A stretch of DNA of 45,610 bases from Candidatus Freyrarchaeum guaymasense (GCA_030587405.1 JAUQZD010000054.1:1-45610), one strand, 5' to 3'. Positions 16,566 to 25,260 are shown, counted from the first letter of the stretch. Notes: generated from the sequence alone by a model not told the origin. Program-made: numbers and translations.

Positions 16566-17283
16566 CTTCCACTCCTCCCAGTATCCTCTCTGCGAACTCC
16601 ATATCTTCAGGCGTGTCGACGTCAAGCCACAGGAAGCCTGACACGTCGACGGCCCTTATAGGTCTTCCATTTCTTATGAGCCACCTCATACAGTCCGTTA
16701 TGGTGACGGTGAACCTCTCCCTAGCGAGGAGGCTTGCAACATCAAACACCACCGGGTCGCAGAGGAATACCCCGGTGTCGACACCGTTCCACTCTGGGAT
16801 CTCCTTACCTATGTCAATTATGTAGTTTTCCTTGTCCACCAGCACCTTGGTGGCGTCATTAACCTGTGGAGGGAAACGTGGAGTTCTGTCTACGCATAGG
16901 CTTGTGCCCTCTCCTTCATCGAGTAGGAGGCGTATCGCTTCAGCATCAACTATGTGGTCGGACATCAGCAGGAGGAAAGGTTCTCGCTTGATGAGTTTTC
17001 TCGCCACCTTGAGGGAGACGCCGTTGCCTCTCTCGTACTCGTGGTTATGGACGAAATGAACCTTAACACCTAACTGCTCCACCCATGGTTTCAGGTATCG
17101 TCTAACCTTACTTCCCAAGTATCCTGTAACTACTGCCACCTCGTCCACCTGCACTTTAGCTAAAGCGTCAAGCACGTGGACTATTAGGGGTTTGCCTAGG
17201 ACTGGCAGGAGGGGCTTCGGAGTTTTCAACGTGAGGGGGCGAAGCCTTGACCCGTTACCAGCTGCAACTATAACTGCTTTCAT
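16510..17283 (-). CDS. Sugar/inositol-phosphate nucleotidyltransferase (probable inositol-1-phosphate cytidylyltransferase)
   Basis: A Rossmann-type NTP transferase: the nucleotide loop is AAGNGSRLRPLTLKTPKP, then DALAKVQVDEVAVVTGY, LLMSDHIVD with the metal Asp, and DVDTPEDMEFAERIL at the end. Length (257 residues) and the gene partner suggest inositol-1-phosphate cytidylyltransferase, which makes CDP-inositol for di-myo-inositol-phosphate synthesis; a plain glucose-1-phosphate thymidylyl/cytidylyltransferase remains possible. ATG 17283 is preferred since GGTGGGAGGA directly precedes it; ATG 17295 has no such site. It heads a run of three minus-strand genes ending with the QueF-L fusion. The inositol-phosphate synthase that would supply the substrate is not in the window. 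Confidence 0.85.
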   Translation of the reverse strand: MKAVIVAAGNGSRLRPLTLKTPKPLLPVLGKPLIVHVLDALAKVQVDEVAVVTGYLGSKVRRYLKPWVEQLGVKVHFVHNHEYERGNGVSLKVARKLIKREPFLLLMSDHIVDAEAIRLLLDEGEGTSLCVDRTPRFPPQVNDATKVLVDKENYIIDIGKEIPEWNGVDTGVFLCDPVVFDVASLLARERFTVTITDCMRWLIRNGRPIRAVDVSGFLWLDVDTPEDMEFAERILGGVEGASELGWDSVTLPQPENF

Positions 17284-17482
17284 TCCTCCCACCATCCATC
17301 GGCCTATTTGGATCTATGGTAGCTGAAGGGAGAAGTTAGGCGATTGGAGGGAAGGCAAATTTAATTAAGTTATCTTATCGGTATTATAGTTGAAAACGAT
17401 ACAATTCGTAATACTAATCAGGGAATGGTAAGTTATAAATGTTTTCCTTCTAAAAGATTTGAGCGGAAGGGTAGGGAGCCTT

Positions 17483-18115
17483 ATGCCTAGACGGGCGGTA
17501 GTCGTGCTCAGCGACCCAGAGAGCATACACATTATGTCTGATCCAATGCGTAAAGAGATCCTAAGGCTCCTTTTGAAGAAGCCTATGACGGAGACTGAGC
17601 TTTCAGAGGCGTTAGGGATAAACAAGTCCTCTGTAGGATACCATCTTAAGATCTTGAGGGAGTATGGGATAATAAGCGTCCAGAGAAGCGTGGTGGGGGA
17701 GCACGGCATACTGCAAAAGTACTATGAGCCCACCGCAACCCTCTTCGTGGTCGATTACGATAAAGCCCCCTTAAAGATTAAAAAACAGTACATTGAGGTT
17801 CAGCTTGAAAGGTTAAGGGGGATTATAAGCCTTTTCCAGATGGTTGAAGTTGGGCGGGGCAGGTACTTACAGGTTTCATCAGACCTCATGGAGGAGTTAG
17901 CGGAGGAAATGGTGAAGAACATAGTTGCTGTTAGTAGGAAATACGAAGGAAAAGAGACAGACCTAGATGGTGAAACGTTTCTCACCTTAATATATGGCGA
18001 AGCATTAAATGAACTAATGAAAAATGAAAAATGGAAAAAGTTTTTCGCGTCGCTAGGAGCGCTAGGAAAGCTTATAGTTAAAACGCTTCCTAACGAGGCT
18101 ACAATAACGTCATAG
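17483..18115 (+). CDS. ArsR-type winged-helix transcriptional regulator
   Basis: An N-terminal winged helix is clear: SDPMRKEILRLLLKKPMTET, ELSEALGINKSSVGYHLKIL and REYGIISVQRSVVGEHG, where the recognition helix is NKSSVGYHLKIL. The C-terminal 120 residues are helical (LKIKKQYIEVQLERLRGII) and of unknown ligand specificity. There is no Cys metal site. ATG 17483 is chosen: the TATA-like GTTATAAATG at 17431-17440 predicts a start point near 17462, and GGTAGGGAG precedes the ATG, while TTG 17459 has no ribosome site. It is divergent from the cytidylyltransferase operon with about 200 bases between, so it may control that operon or itself. Confidence 0.87.
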   Translation: MPRRAVVVLSDPESIHIMSDPMRKEILRLLLKKPMTETELSEALGINKSSVGYHLKILREYGIISVQRSVVGEHGILQKYYEPTATLFVVDYDKAPLKIKKQYIEVQLERLRGIISLFQMVEVGRGRYLQVSSDLMEELAEEMVKNIVAVSRKYEGKETDLDGETFLTLIYGEALNELMKNEKWKKFFASLGALGKLIVKTLPNEATITS

Positions 18116-18490
18116 AATAATCTTCGAGAAAAAACGAATATGAAAAAGAGTGCTGCTACCTAGAAAGAACGCCGTCAACGTCCATCAAAAACTGGAAGAC
18201 AAGGGTTGTTAAAAAGCGATTTGTTGAATTAAAATCAATACCCTTCTTTTAGCTCCCCTCAAGTGGGGGAAACGTTCTTGCTATTTATTTGGGTGTCATT
18301 TGGCTTCTTTTCTTAATAATTAGTTGTTCTCTAAACTACACCTCTAACTTTATCTAACTTTAAGTGTTTATTCACGTCTGAGGTAACTGTGACGTCTAAA
18401 TTGCGACTGAATGTCAAATTTCGAAAGGTTTAAACAGTAACGTGAGGGAAAATGTGATGCTTCGGTAACCCTTAACGTGAGGTGGAGGTT
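18116..18490. other. 375-base intergenic region
   Basis: No coding frame is supported. It holds a short hairpin CCCCTCAAGTGGGG near 18255-18268, an exact tandem pair of TCTAACTTTA (18343-18352 and 18353-18362), and a TATA-like GGTTTAAACA at 18427-18436 that would place a transcript start near 18458 for the carbonic anhydrase gene. A long antisense frame across that gene is a shadow. Confidence 0.45.
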
Positions 18491-19018
18491 TTGGGTGTTT
18501 ATGAGTTTGAGGGTAGGCGTCCAAGGATAGGGGAAGGAACGTACATTTCTCATAGTGCAGATGTAATAGGAGATGTTGTCATAGGAAGAGAGTGCTTTAT
18601 AGGTCCTGGAGCTAGGATAAAGGGTGACTATGGAAGCGTCAGAATAGGAAATAAAACGAACATTCAGGAGAACTGCGTCGTCCATGCTAGACCTGGTGAA
18701 ATATGCGTCATAGGAGACTGGGTTAGCATTGGGCACGGGGCGATCGTCCATAACTGTACTATAAGGGACTACGCTGTAATAGGAATGGGGGCTATTGTAA
18801 GCGATTACGCGACGGTAGGAACATGGGCGATAGTAGGAGAGGGATGCCTTGTTAAGTCTAAGCAGGAGGTTCCTGATAGAAAAATAGCTGTAGGCATCCC
18901 GGCGAAGGTGATAGGTGACGTGACGGAAGAACACGTAAAGCTTTGGACTAGGTATAAGGAGATCTATGTTAGCTTGGCTAGACGCTACAGAGAAAAACTT
19001 AGAGAAGTAAACGTTTGA
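18491..19018 (+). CDS. Gamma-class carbonic anhydrase-like hexapeptide-repeat protein
   Basis: A left-handed beta-helix of hexapeptide repeats (IGEGTYISHSADVIGDVVIG and onward) with the three zinc His of the gamma carbonic anhydrases: one in NCVVHARPGE and two in SIGHGAIVHNCTI. The C-terminal helix (VKLWTRYKEIYVSLARRYRE) is typical. The gamma family includes true carbonic anhydrases (Cam) and CaiE/PaaY-type proteins with other or no proven activity. The acidic proton-shuttle loop of Methanosarcina Cam is not evident. TTG 18491 is favoured over GTG 18482 because GAGGTG at 18479-18484 is at a normal distance and the resulting N-terminus (MGVYEFEGRRPRIGEG) aligns with relatives. It may support carboxylation reactions or CoA metabolism. 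Confidence 0.87.
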   Translation: MGVYEFEGRRPRIGEGTYISHSADVIGDVVIGRECFIGPGARIKGDYGSVRIGNKTNIQENCVVHARPGEICVIGDWVSIGHGAIVHNCTIRDYAVIGMGAIVSDYATVGTWAIVGEGCLVKSKQEVPDRKIAVGIPAKVIGDVTEEHVKLWTRYKEIYVSLARRYREKLREVNV

Positions 19019-19043
19019 AATAAATGGGAGAAAGGGGAGGTGT

Positions 19044-20303
19044 TTAGCTGGAAGAGTCTACAATGCGGAGAATTTCCATGCACAACTTCTTAACCTTTTG
19101 AAGGTTTTCCTCGTCTAAGTTTTCGGGAACGTCTTCTGGCGTATGCCAGAGGGTGAAAAGCTCGTTTTCGTCCATGCCAAATATGGTTGCTGCTTTAATT
19201 CCCCCTCTCACAAGCGACGATGCGTCGGTGTTACCGTACCCTATTTCAACGGTTCTGACGGGTATTTTCGCTCTTTCTCCTGCCTCCAAGATCAAGTTTA
19301 CAACTTCCTTTGACAGTGTTACGCCGACCGACTTCTCCTTCGAGATAATGCCGATTTCACCTTGCCCGACCGTTTCCAAGTTGACGACGAGAGCCTTGTC
19401 CGCTATTTCCTTATGGGTTTCAGCGAAGAACTTGGAGCCCTTGGTGCTTGGCTCCTCAGATCCAAAGCTGACGATCCAAACCTCGGTGTTCTTGGGCTTT
19501 CTCTTAGAGACCTCCTCTGCTAGGGAGAGGATTACGGCTACTGCTGAGAGGTTATCGTTAGCTCCCATGCAGGGGGTGCTCGTAACCATGTTCCGCATGA
19601 AGTAAAATGTGACGATGAGGCCTACTAAGGGCACCACCATGAAGTAGTCGAAGAGGTTGAATGATAGAACGTAGTCCGTTAACCCTCTAGTTATGAAGCC
19701 TAACGGGCCTTCTAGGATGCTGCTTCCACCGTAAAGGAAGATCCAAGCAGACTTAACGGCTGATAGCACTGTTAGGAGGGCTAGGCATCCAACAGCTATG
19801 TTCTGTATCATGGCTAGCTTAGGCTTGTGCTTCCAGAATAAAGGCATGAGGTATGCTGAGTCGTGATGGCCAGAGAAGACCAAGATCCTCTTTGCTTCCC
19901 CCCGCGGTTTTATTTTGCCTATCACGTTCTGGGAGGTCGCTTCGGGAAACATCCAGTCGAGGACGGCTTTCCCCCTCATCCTAGACAGGTACAGTGTGAG
20001 AAGGCTTGTTATGCCTAGGAGGAACGCTACTGGAGGCATGAGAAAGTACACTATGAAGGCTGCAAGGTACATGAAAGCCATGAAGACTATCAGTCCCTGA
20101 AGGACTCTAGGGTGAACCCTAAACTCTTCAACAACCACCTCATCGCAGAGCGACTCTAAGCGAGACCTTATTAGTTCAGCAGCCCTAGCCTCTGCTTCGC
20201 TGCCAGCAGGGCGGGGACCGATGGAGCTGCAAATCTCCTTGACAGTGTCTATAAGCATTCCCACTTCGATCATCCCCCACTTTAAGTGATAAGAAAGGTT
20301 CAT
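19044..20303 (-). CDS. Membrane-anchored M28-family aminopeptidase-like protein
   Basis: Zinc-ligand motifs of M28 peptidases occur in order: VFSGHHDSAY, MGANDNLSAVAV, SFGSEEPSTKG, NLETVGQGE and LWHTPEDVPE. Two hydrophobic regions interrupt the catalytic domain: about residues 68-105 (LIVFMAFMYLAAFIVYFLM) and about 170-240 (CLALLTVLSAV and MVVPLVGLIVTFYFM), so the protein is anchored by around four membrane helices. The N-terminal GPRPAGSEAEARAAELI is the usual lead-in of the family. The start is uncertain; ATG 20273 and 20258 are alternatives within the first 16 residues. It probably trims peptides at the membrane. It is convergent with the carbonic anhydrase gene. Confidence 0.85.
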   Translation of the reverse strand: MNLSYHLKWGMIEVGMLIDTVKEICSSIGPRPAGSEAEARAAELIRSRLESLCDEVVVEEFRVHPRVLQGLIVFMAFMYLAAFIVYFLMPPVAFLLGITSLLTLYLSRMRGKAVLDWMFPEATSQNVIGKIKPRGEAKRILVFSGHHDSAYLMPLFWKHKPKLAMIQNIAVGCLALLTVLSAVKSAWIFLYGGSSILEGPLGFITRGLTDYVLSFNLFDYFMVVPLVGLIVTFYFMRNMVTSTPCMGANDNLSAVAVILSLAEEVSKRKPKNTEVWIVSFGSEEPSTKGSKFFAETHKEIADKALVVNLETVGQGEIGIISKEKSVGVTLSKEVVNLILEAGERAKIPVRTVEIGYGNTDASSLVRGGIKAATIFGMDENELFTLWHTPEDVPENLDEENLQKVKKLCMEILRIVDSSS

Positions 20304-20389
20304 AAAGGTGTTACGATCGGCCGAGAGAGAAGCGTAAAGGTGGATTGGAAGGTCAATCCTGTTTTTTAGCCGTTAAAGCTAAAACTATC

Positions 20390-20398
20390 TTTATAAAG
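20390..20398 (+). promoter_or_regulatory. TATA box of the FGGY kinase gene
   Basis: TTTATAAAG about 45 bases before the ATG predicts a transcript start near 20419 and a leader carrying the strong ribosome site GGAGGGAGGA. Confidence 0.45.
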
Positions 20399-20438
20399 TG
20401 TATTAGGGGATTTAACATTTGTTGTGGAGGGAGGAATC

Positions 20439-21974
20439 ATGCCCGGCTATATTATGGCTTGGGATTTTGGTACTAGCAGCGTTAAGGCCACCATCTGTAC
20501 TGTTAAAGGTGAACTGGTTAGCTCCGCTATTGCAGGCTACGAGCTTTACCATCCGCAGCCTGACTGGGCCGAGCAGAACCCTAAGGAGTGGTGGGCTGCC
20601 ACAACTAAGTCCTCAAAAGAAGCCCTTAGGGCAGCTAAAATTAAGCCAGATGACGTTGAAGCTATATCGATATCTGCTCAGATGGCGGGGCTGGTGCCGG
20701 TCGACAAGAACGGCGAGCCGCTTAGGCCAGCGATAATATGGCTTGACTCTAGGGCTCACGATCAGGCTAGGAAGCTGGCGGGCAACATACTTTCAATGCT
20801 GATAACGTTTGTGAGGATAACTGGTGGAGCTCCCGGCCCGAAGGACGTCATATCAAAAATAGTGTGGCTAAGGGAGAATGAGCCTCACGTTTTCGAGAAA
20901 GCCTACAAGCTTCTGGATGCAAAAGACTACTTAATATACAGGTGCACCGGGGAGTACGTGACCTCGTGGGACTGCGCCAGCGTAACCTGGATGTTTGACT
21001 CTAGGAAGGGGAGGATGAGGTGGTCGGAGAGCATCTGCAGGAAGGCGGGTATACCCATGGAGAAGCTTTGCGACACTGTTCCCTCGCCGACGGTGGTTGG
21101 AGAGCTCACAGCCGAGGCTGCTAAAGACCTTGGCCTTAAGAAGGGGACGCAGGTTGTCTGTGGCTGCGGCGACATCCCCGCAGCAACCGTTGGCAGCGGA
21201 GCAGTGAGGGAGAACCAGGTTCACGCTTACATAGGGACGAGCAGCTGGGTAGTTGCCCCGGTCACGAAGAGAAAGCTCAGCATATCGTATTATATCGGTA
21301 GCATCTGCAGCGCCGACCCGACGAAGTACATTCTCGTAGCAGAACAAGAGTGCTCAGGCGTCTGCTATCAGTGGCTCAAGAACAACCTAGGCTACAGGTA
21401 CATGGTTGAGGCTGAGAAGGAGGGGGTAGACGTTTACAATGTGATGGACAGGATTGCAGCCGAGGCGGAGCCAGGGTCTAGGAAACTCATATTCACACCG
21501 TGGATGTTCGGGGAGCGCTGCCCGTTAAACGATCATACTGTTAGGGGCGGATTCATAAACTTAAGCTTGATACACGAGGACAAGCACGTGTTGAGAGCGA
21601 TTCTAGAAGGCGTTGCATACCATATAAAGTGGATGCTTGAAGGTGTGCAGAAGCTTATAGGACAGGTTCCCTCGATTAATCTTATCGGAGGAGGAGCACA
21701 GAGCGATGTATGGTGTCAAATACTGGCAGACATTACCGGTAAGAAAATAAGGCAAATGAAGGATCCAATAGAGGCTGGCTCACGGGGCGCAGCCCTCACG
21801 GCGGCTGTAGGACTAGGATACTATAAGAGCTTCGACGAGCTGGAGAAAGTTGTGCCTGTAAGAAAGGAGTTTGAACCGAACCCTGAAAACAAGGAGATAT
21901 ATGATGAGCTGTATCCGAAGTTTAAGCTCATATATAAGAAGCTTAAGAAAATGTACAGGGAGCTTAACGAGTGA
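20439..21974 (+). CDS. FGGY-family carbohydrate kinase (xylulokinase-like)
   Basis: ATP-dependent kinase of the actin/hexokinase fold. The N-terminal phosphate loop reads AWDFGTSSVKATI; ISISAQMAGLVPVD, PAIIWLDSRA and the C-terminal INLIGGGAQSDVWCQILADI are the family signatures. At 511 residues it has normal length. It is closest in look to xylulokinase-type members, but FGGY kinases act on many sugars and polyols (glycerol, gluconate, ribulose, erythritol), so the substrate is open. ATG 20439 is chosen because GGAGGGAGGA ends three bases before it; GTG 20424 would start before that site. No sugar transporter or isomerase lies next to it, which prevents a pathway call. Confidence 0.9.
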   Translation: MPGYIMAWDFGTSSVKATICTVKGELVSSAIAGYELYHPQPDWAEQNPKEWWAATTKSSKEALRAAKIKPDDVEAISISAQMAGLVPVDKNGEPLRPAIIWLDSRAHDQARKLAGNILSMLITFVRITGGAPGPKDVISKIVWLRENEPHVFEKAYKLLDAKDYLIYRCTGEYVTSWDCASVTWMFDSRKGRMRWSESICRKAGIPMEKLCDTVPSPTVVGELTAEAAKDLGLKKGTQVVCGCGDIPAATVGSGAVRENQVHAYIGTSSWVVAPVTKRKLSISYYIGSICSADPTKYILVAEQECSGVCYQWLKNNLGYRYMVEAEKEGVDVYNVMDRIAAEAEPGSRKLIFTPWMFGERCPLNDHTVRGGFINLSLIHEDKHVLRAILEGVAYHIKWMLEGVQKLIGQVPSINLIGGGAQSDVWCQILADITGKKIRQMKDPIEAGSRGAALTAAVGLGYYKSFDELEKVVPVRKEFEPNPENKEIYDELYPKFKLIYKKLKKMYRELNE

Positions 21975-22202
21975 CAGAAAAGGGTGCGCGAGAGCCCATT
22001 GGAATGGAAGCAGGGGAGAGGCGTGCCATTCCCCTATTTTTTAAAGGGCTTAAGGGAAGGGAGACTTAAGAAATTAAGAAAAGATATTAGAATTGTTTAA
22101 AAACGGTGAAGTGGCTGTTTTTTCTAGCGAGATTGTGGGGAAATGATGTTAGATGACGGGTTGCTTTAGAGGAGTGTTATGTTGAAGTAGGAGGGTGGAT
22201 TT

Positions 22203-23309
22203 TTGGCTGAGGTGGAGGATCACGTCCTGCTGATTCTTAGCATTAAAAAGGCTGGAAAATTTTTCGACGGGGGGCATATCTGCGAGAAGGTTTCAAGGGA
22301 TGCCGGGGTGTCTGACGATGAGGTTAGAAGCGTTCTCTCACGGCTTGTAGACGCCGGGATGGTGGAGGAGAGGAATGGAGCCTTCAGGATACTTCCAAGG
22401 GGGATTGAACGCTTAGAAGAGAGGCTGAACCATGTTTGGGACGAGGTAAATAGGTCTTACCGGGCTGTTTACCTAGCTAAGAAGTATTACCCGAGGGTGG
22501 CGAAGTTGATGATGCCCTACCTTGAGGGGAGGGCTGTCTCTGTTGTTAAGGTTTTCTCCGATGACAAGGATCCTATCAACAGCCTTAATCCGTCCTTCGT
22601 GAGGTATGCAAAGTATAAGCCGAGGAAGCAGCCCATAGTCATTAGGAGCGAAGAAGACCTGCTTGACCTAGTTGACCAGCACGCCGTCGACTTCCTCCCC
22701 GTAATCCACAGGTTTGAGGAGAGAAGACCCGACTGGCTTGTGTTCGACGTAAGTGCTGGGAAGATGTTTGGAGATAAACTTGAGCCAGTTAAGGTTGTTT
22801 GCAGGCTTGCCTGCGAGTGCCTAGAGGAGTACGGTGTTAAACCGGCAGTTAAGTTTTCAGGTTCAAGAGAGTTGCAGGTGTGGGCTAGGCTCGGGGAGCA
22901 TGGGCTGCCTGAGGGATACAAGGACTACTTTTCCCTCTACAAGGACATCGTCGCTTTCATCCAGAAAAAAGTGGAGGAGAAAATACAGGACATGCCAGGG
23001 GACGAGAAGGAAGTCTTCTACAGGGTAACGCGTAGAGGGAAGCCTGTAACAACAACACAGGTTGCTAAGAAAGCTGAGAGGGCAGACCAGATCCTTATAG
23101 ACCCGTCGCCTCTCAAACCGAATGGGACGGTTCGGGCACCCTACTCGATACACTACGAGACGTGGCTGACGTCTTACCCCATAAGAAACTTAGACGAGTT
23201 CACCCCAGACGCGGCCACGGTAGAAAACGTCCTTAGGGAAACACCAGTCTTCGAGCTTAAGGAGTCGCATGCAGAGCAAATACTGGAAGCAATTAAAAAG
23301 GAAAGGTGA
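22203..23309 (+). CDS. Archaeo-eukaryotic primase superfamily protein (LigD-PolDom/PriS-like) with N-terminal winged helix and altered active site
   Basis: Residues 1-75 form a winged-helix (VSDDEVRSVLSRLVDAGMVE). The remaining part follows the order of LigD polymerase-domain proteins: VIRSEEDLLDLVDQHAVDFL, then RRPDWLVFDVSAGK, KPAVKFSGSRELQVWARL, and ADQILIDPSPLKPNGTVRAP followed by YSIHYETWL. In active primases and LigD PolDom the first motif is Asp-x-Asp and the second carries a His (SGGKGLHV); here they are D-V-S and Q (SGSRELQV), while the third-motif Asp (ILID) remains. So the fold is clear but catalysis is doubtful. No ligase domain or Ku gene is nearby. TTG 22203 has GGAGGGTGGA just upstream. 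It could be a non-catalytic DNA-end or replication factor, or use a rearranged metal site. Confidence 0.72.
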   Translation: MAEVEDHVLLILSIKKAGKFFDGGHICEKVSRDAGVSDDEVRSVLSRLVDAGMVEERNGAFRILPRGIERLEERLNHVWDEVNRSYRAVYLAKKYYPRVAKLMMPYLEGRAVSVVKVFSDDKDPINSLNPSFVRYAKYKPRKQPIVIRSEEDLLDLVDQHAVDFLPVIHRFEERRPDWLVFDVSAGKMFGDKLEPVKVVCRLACECLEEYGVKPAVKFSGSRELQVWARLGEHGLPEGYKDYFSLYKDIVAFIQKKVEEKIQDMPGDEKEVFYRVTRRGKPVTTTQVAKKAERADQILIDPSPLKPNGTVRAPYSIHYETWLTSYPIRNLDEFTPDAATVENVLRETPVFELKESHAEQILEAIKKER

Positions 23310-23410
23310 AAAGCTGGACGGGAAGCGGAAACTTCAAGGTTTACCGGTGATTAGCTCTTTTCTCGGGTGGAAAAGAAAGCTTTGAGGAGAAGAGCACTTC
23401 TTTCCCCCCT

Positions 23411-24205
23411 TCAGTAGGGTGTTATGCCTAGAAACCTCCTCGGAGTAGGTTTCCTCTTTTCAAGGAAATTTTTACCTCTCTCCCTGAACTCCTCCGATGT
23501 CCAAACCATTGCCGTTAAGTCTCTTGCCAGCTGCCAGTTGAGCATTGCAAGATCCGTCCAGTACTTGAGGCATGACTTAATCACCCGGAAAGCTTGGGGG
23601 CTTACCCTATCCACCACTTCCAGCGCTAGTTTACGAGCCTCGTTTTCAACCTCTTCATCCTCGACCACCCTGTTAACCAAGCCCAGTTGGTATGCTTCCT
23701 CCGCGCTTAGGAGACGGGCTGTGAAGACGAGTTCTCTAGCCCTTTTCTCGCCGATGATTAGTGGTAGCATTTGCACTCCTCCACCCATAGCCGTCGAGCC
23801 AACTAAGATTTCGGGCTGTCCGAACCTAGCGGACTTACCGGCAACCACTAAATCGCACATTATGACTAGTTCGTGTCCTCCCGCAACGCAAGCTCCCTTT
23901 ACAGCCGCAATAACCAGCTTTCCAGTCTCTCTCACCAATTCTAGAACGTCCCAGTATGCTTTAAGCCACCTAACCCCCTCCTTGAAGTCTTGCTTCATTA
24001 TTTCCCTTAAATCCGCTCCAGCGCTGAACACCCCTCCTTCGCCAGTTATGATTATGGCGGAAACCTTGTCATCCCTGTCTGCTTTAGTAAGAGCACTGTA
24101 AAGATCCTTAAGCATGCCTAAGTGTAGGACGTTCATTCTTTCAGGGTAATTTAGCTTTACCCAAGCGATTCTCTCGTCAGAGTCCCTTTCAAGCTTAACT
24201 TTCAT
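23411..24205 (-). CDS. Enoyl-CoA hydratase/isomerase (crotonase) with both catalytic Glu
   Basis: Crotonase fold with the CoA oxyanion loops FSAGADLREI and VKGACVAGGHELVIMCD, then ARFGQPEILVGSTAMGGG. Both hydratase glutamates are present: in GGHEL and in GQPEI. It therefore probably hydrates trans-2-enoyl-CoA in beta-oxidation. ATG 24205 is preferred to GTG 24223: it follows GGAGGT in the end of the preceding gene. From ATG it is 264 residues. The gene follows the 3-hydroxyacyl-CoA dehydrogenase gene on the same strand and the two frames meet within about 10 bases, so they form an operon carrying out consecutive steps. Confidence 0.93.
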   Translation of the reverse strand: MKVKLERDSDERIAWVKLNYPERMNVLHLGMLKDLYSALTKADRDDKVSAIIITGEGGVFSAGADLREIMKQDFKEGVRWLKAYWDVLELVRETGKLVIAAVKGACVAGGHELVIMCDLVVAGKSARFGQPEILVGSTAMGGGVQMLPLIIGEKRARELVFTARLLSAEEAYQLGLVNRVVEDEEVENEARKLALEVVDRVSPQAFRVIKSCLKYWTDLAMLNWQLARDLTAMVWTSEEFRERGKNFLEKRKPTPRRFLGITPY

Positions 24206-24212
24206 CCCAGAC

Positions 24213-25115
24213 TCAACCTCCACCTTCTATCTTGAAGAAATCGTACCATCCTCCCCTGCTCCCGGGCTTGGTTCTCTTGTCGCCTATGTACCCTGAGAGG
24301 ACAAGTTTCTTCAGTGTGATGGGGGGTGCGTAGCGTGCTTCATGGGTTTCACTGTAGAGGTATTCTCCAACATGGTATATGGTGTCTAAGCCTATCAGGT
24401 CCATGAGCTCGAAGGGGCCCATAGGGAAGCCGAAGGCCATTTTGCACATATCGTCTATTTCCTTTATCCCCGCTATGCCCGCCTCAAAAAGTCTGACCGC
24501 CTCCATAAGCCAGCAATCCACAAAGCGTGTCGTAAAAAATCCTGGGGAGTCCTTTGCTTCTATGGGAACCTTTCCAAGTCTTCTTGAAAGCTCGACTGTT
24601 AAGTTAAAGGTTTCATCGGAGGTTAAAGGCCCCCTGACAACTTCTATTAGCCTCATCACCGGTGCTGGATTAAACCAGTGCATGCCTATGAACCTGTCCT
24701 TCCTCTCCACCGCGGATGCAAGGTCGCTTATGAGTATTCCCGAAGTGTTTGACGCGAAAACTGTTTTCTCCTTGCAGAGGGCGTCAAGCTCTGAAAAAAC
24801 CTTCTTTTTAAGCTCCACGTTTTCCGGGATCGCCTCGATTAGGAAGTCTACGTCTTCAAGGTCGTCACGTGACGTTGAGGGCTTAATTCTACCCATGGTG
24901 GCTTCCAGCTCGTCCTCGCTCATCTTCCCCTTTTGAACTAGCTTCTCTAGGCCGAAGGGGCCAGACCTTATCAGGCTTAGAGCTTTCTTAAGGATCTCAT
25001 CTTTCACGTCGACGAGCACAACCTCGTATCCACTCCTAGCACAAACCTGCGCTATGCCGTGACCCATCGTTCCCGCTCCCAGCACACCTATCCTCTTCAC
25101 TTCCTCAGCTCTCAA
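24213..25115 (-). CDS. 3-hydroxyacyl-CoA dehydrogenase
   Basis: NAD-dependent dehydrogenase of 300 residues: Rossmann motif IGVLGAGTMGHGIAQV (residues 9-24), ending with the acidic VVLVDVKDE; EAIPENVELKKKVFSEL; the catalytic His in IGMHWFNPAPVMRLIEVV; and the C-terminal helical domain FGFPMGPFELMDLIGLDT. It oxidises 3-hydroxyacyl-CoA to 3-oxoacyl-CoA. TTG 25115 has GGAGGAAGA upstream. A TATA-like GGTTTAAGTC on this strand (plus 25168-25178) predicts a start point near 25147. The hydratase gene follows at once, and the acyl-CoA dehydrogenase is divergent, so one intergenic region may control the whole beta-oxidation set. A reductive (butyrate-forming) direction is possible too. Confidence 0.94.
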   Translation of the reverse strand: MRAEEVKRIGVLGAGTMGHGIAQVCARSGYEVVLVDVKDEILKKALSLIRSGPFGLEKLVQKGKMSEDELEATMGRIKPSTSRDDLEDVDFLIEAIPENVELKKKVFSELDALCKEKTVFASNTSGILISDLASAVERKDRFIGMHWFNPAPVMRLIEVVRGPLTSDETFNLTVELSRRLGKVPIEAKDSPGFFTTRFVDCWLMEAVRLFEAGIAGIKEIDDMCKMAFGFPMGPFELMDLIGLDTIYHVGEYLYSETHEARYAPPITLKKLVLSGYIGDKRTKPGSRGGWYDFFKIEGGG

Positions 25116-25167
25116 CCGATTCTTCCTCCTCTCCGAGGCCTACCACTGTTTATTGTTGAGGAAAGCG

Positions 25168-25260
25168 ACTTAAACCTTTGCTAGCCTGCGGTGAGCGCGG
25201 CGACGCGCAACAGGTAAAGTGGAGGAGACGTTTTAAATGAGAAATTTTTAGTAGGAGGTT
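25168..25260. promoter_or_regulatory. Divergent promoter region of the beta-oxidation genes
   Basis: Minus strand: TATA-like GGTTTAAGTC (plus 25168-25178) for the hydroxyacyl-CoA dehydrogenase operon. Plus strand: TATA-like GTTTTAAATG (25231-25240) for the acyl-CoA dehydrogenase, with start point predicted near 25261. Next to it, the ribosome site AGGAGGT (25253-25259) leads to an ATG at 25264 whose frame stops after three codons, before the ATG used for the protein. Confidence 0.4.

Noticed and set aside
16510..16625. Frameshift error splitting a bifunctional cytidylyltransferase/phosphotransferase.
   Set aside because: A well-placed GGAGGAG and GTG give the second gene its own start, and both proteins look complete, so a natural overlap is more likely; an indel cannot be fully excluded.
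18368..18934. Minus-strand open frame (188 codons) opposite the carbonic anhydrase gene.
   Set aside because: Very rich in Tyr, Ser and Arg with no motif; mirrors the hexapeptide repeats of the real gene.
23424..24101. Long plus-strand open frame (225 codons) opposite the enoyl-CoA hydratase gene.
   Set aside because: The opposite strand encodes a clear crotonase; the antisense frame is Ser/Thr-rich with no recognisable fold, typical of a shadow.
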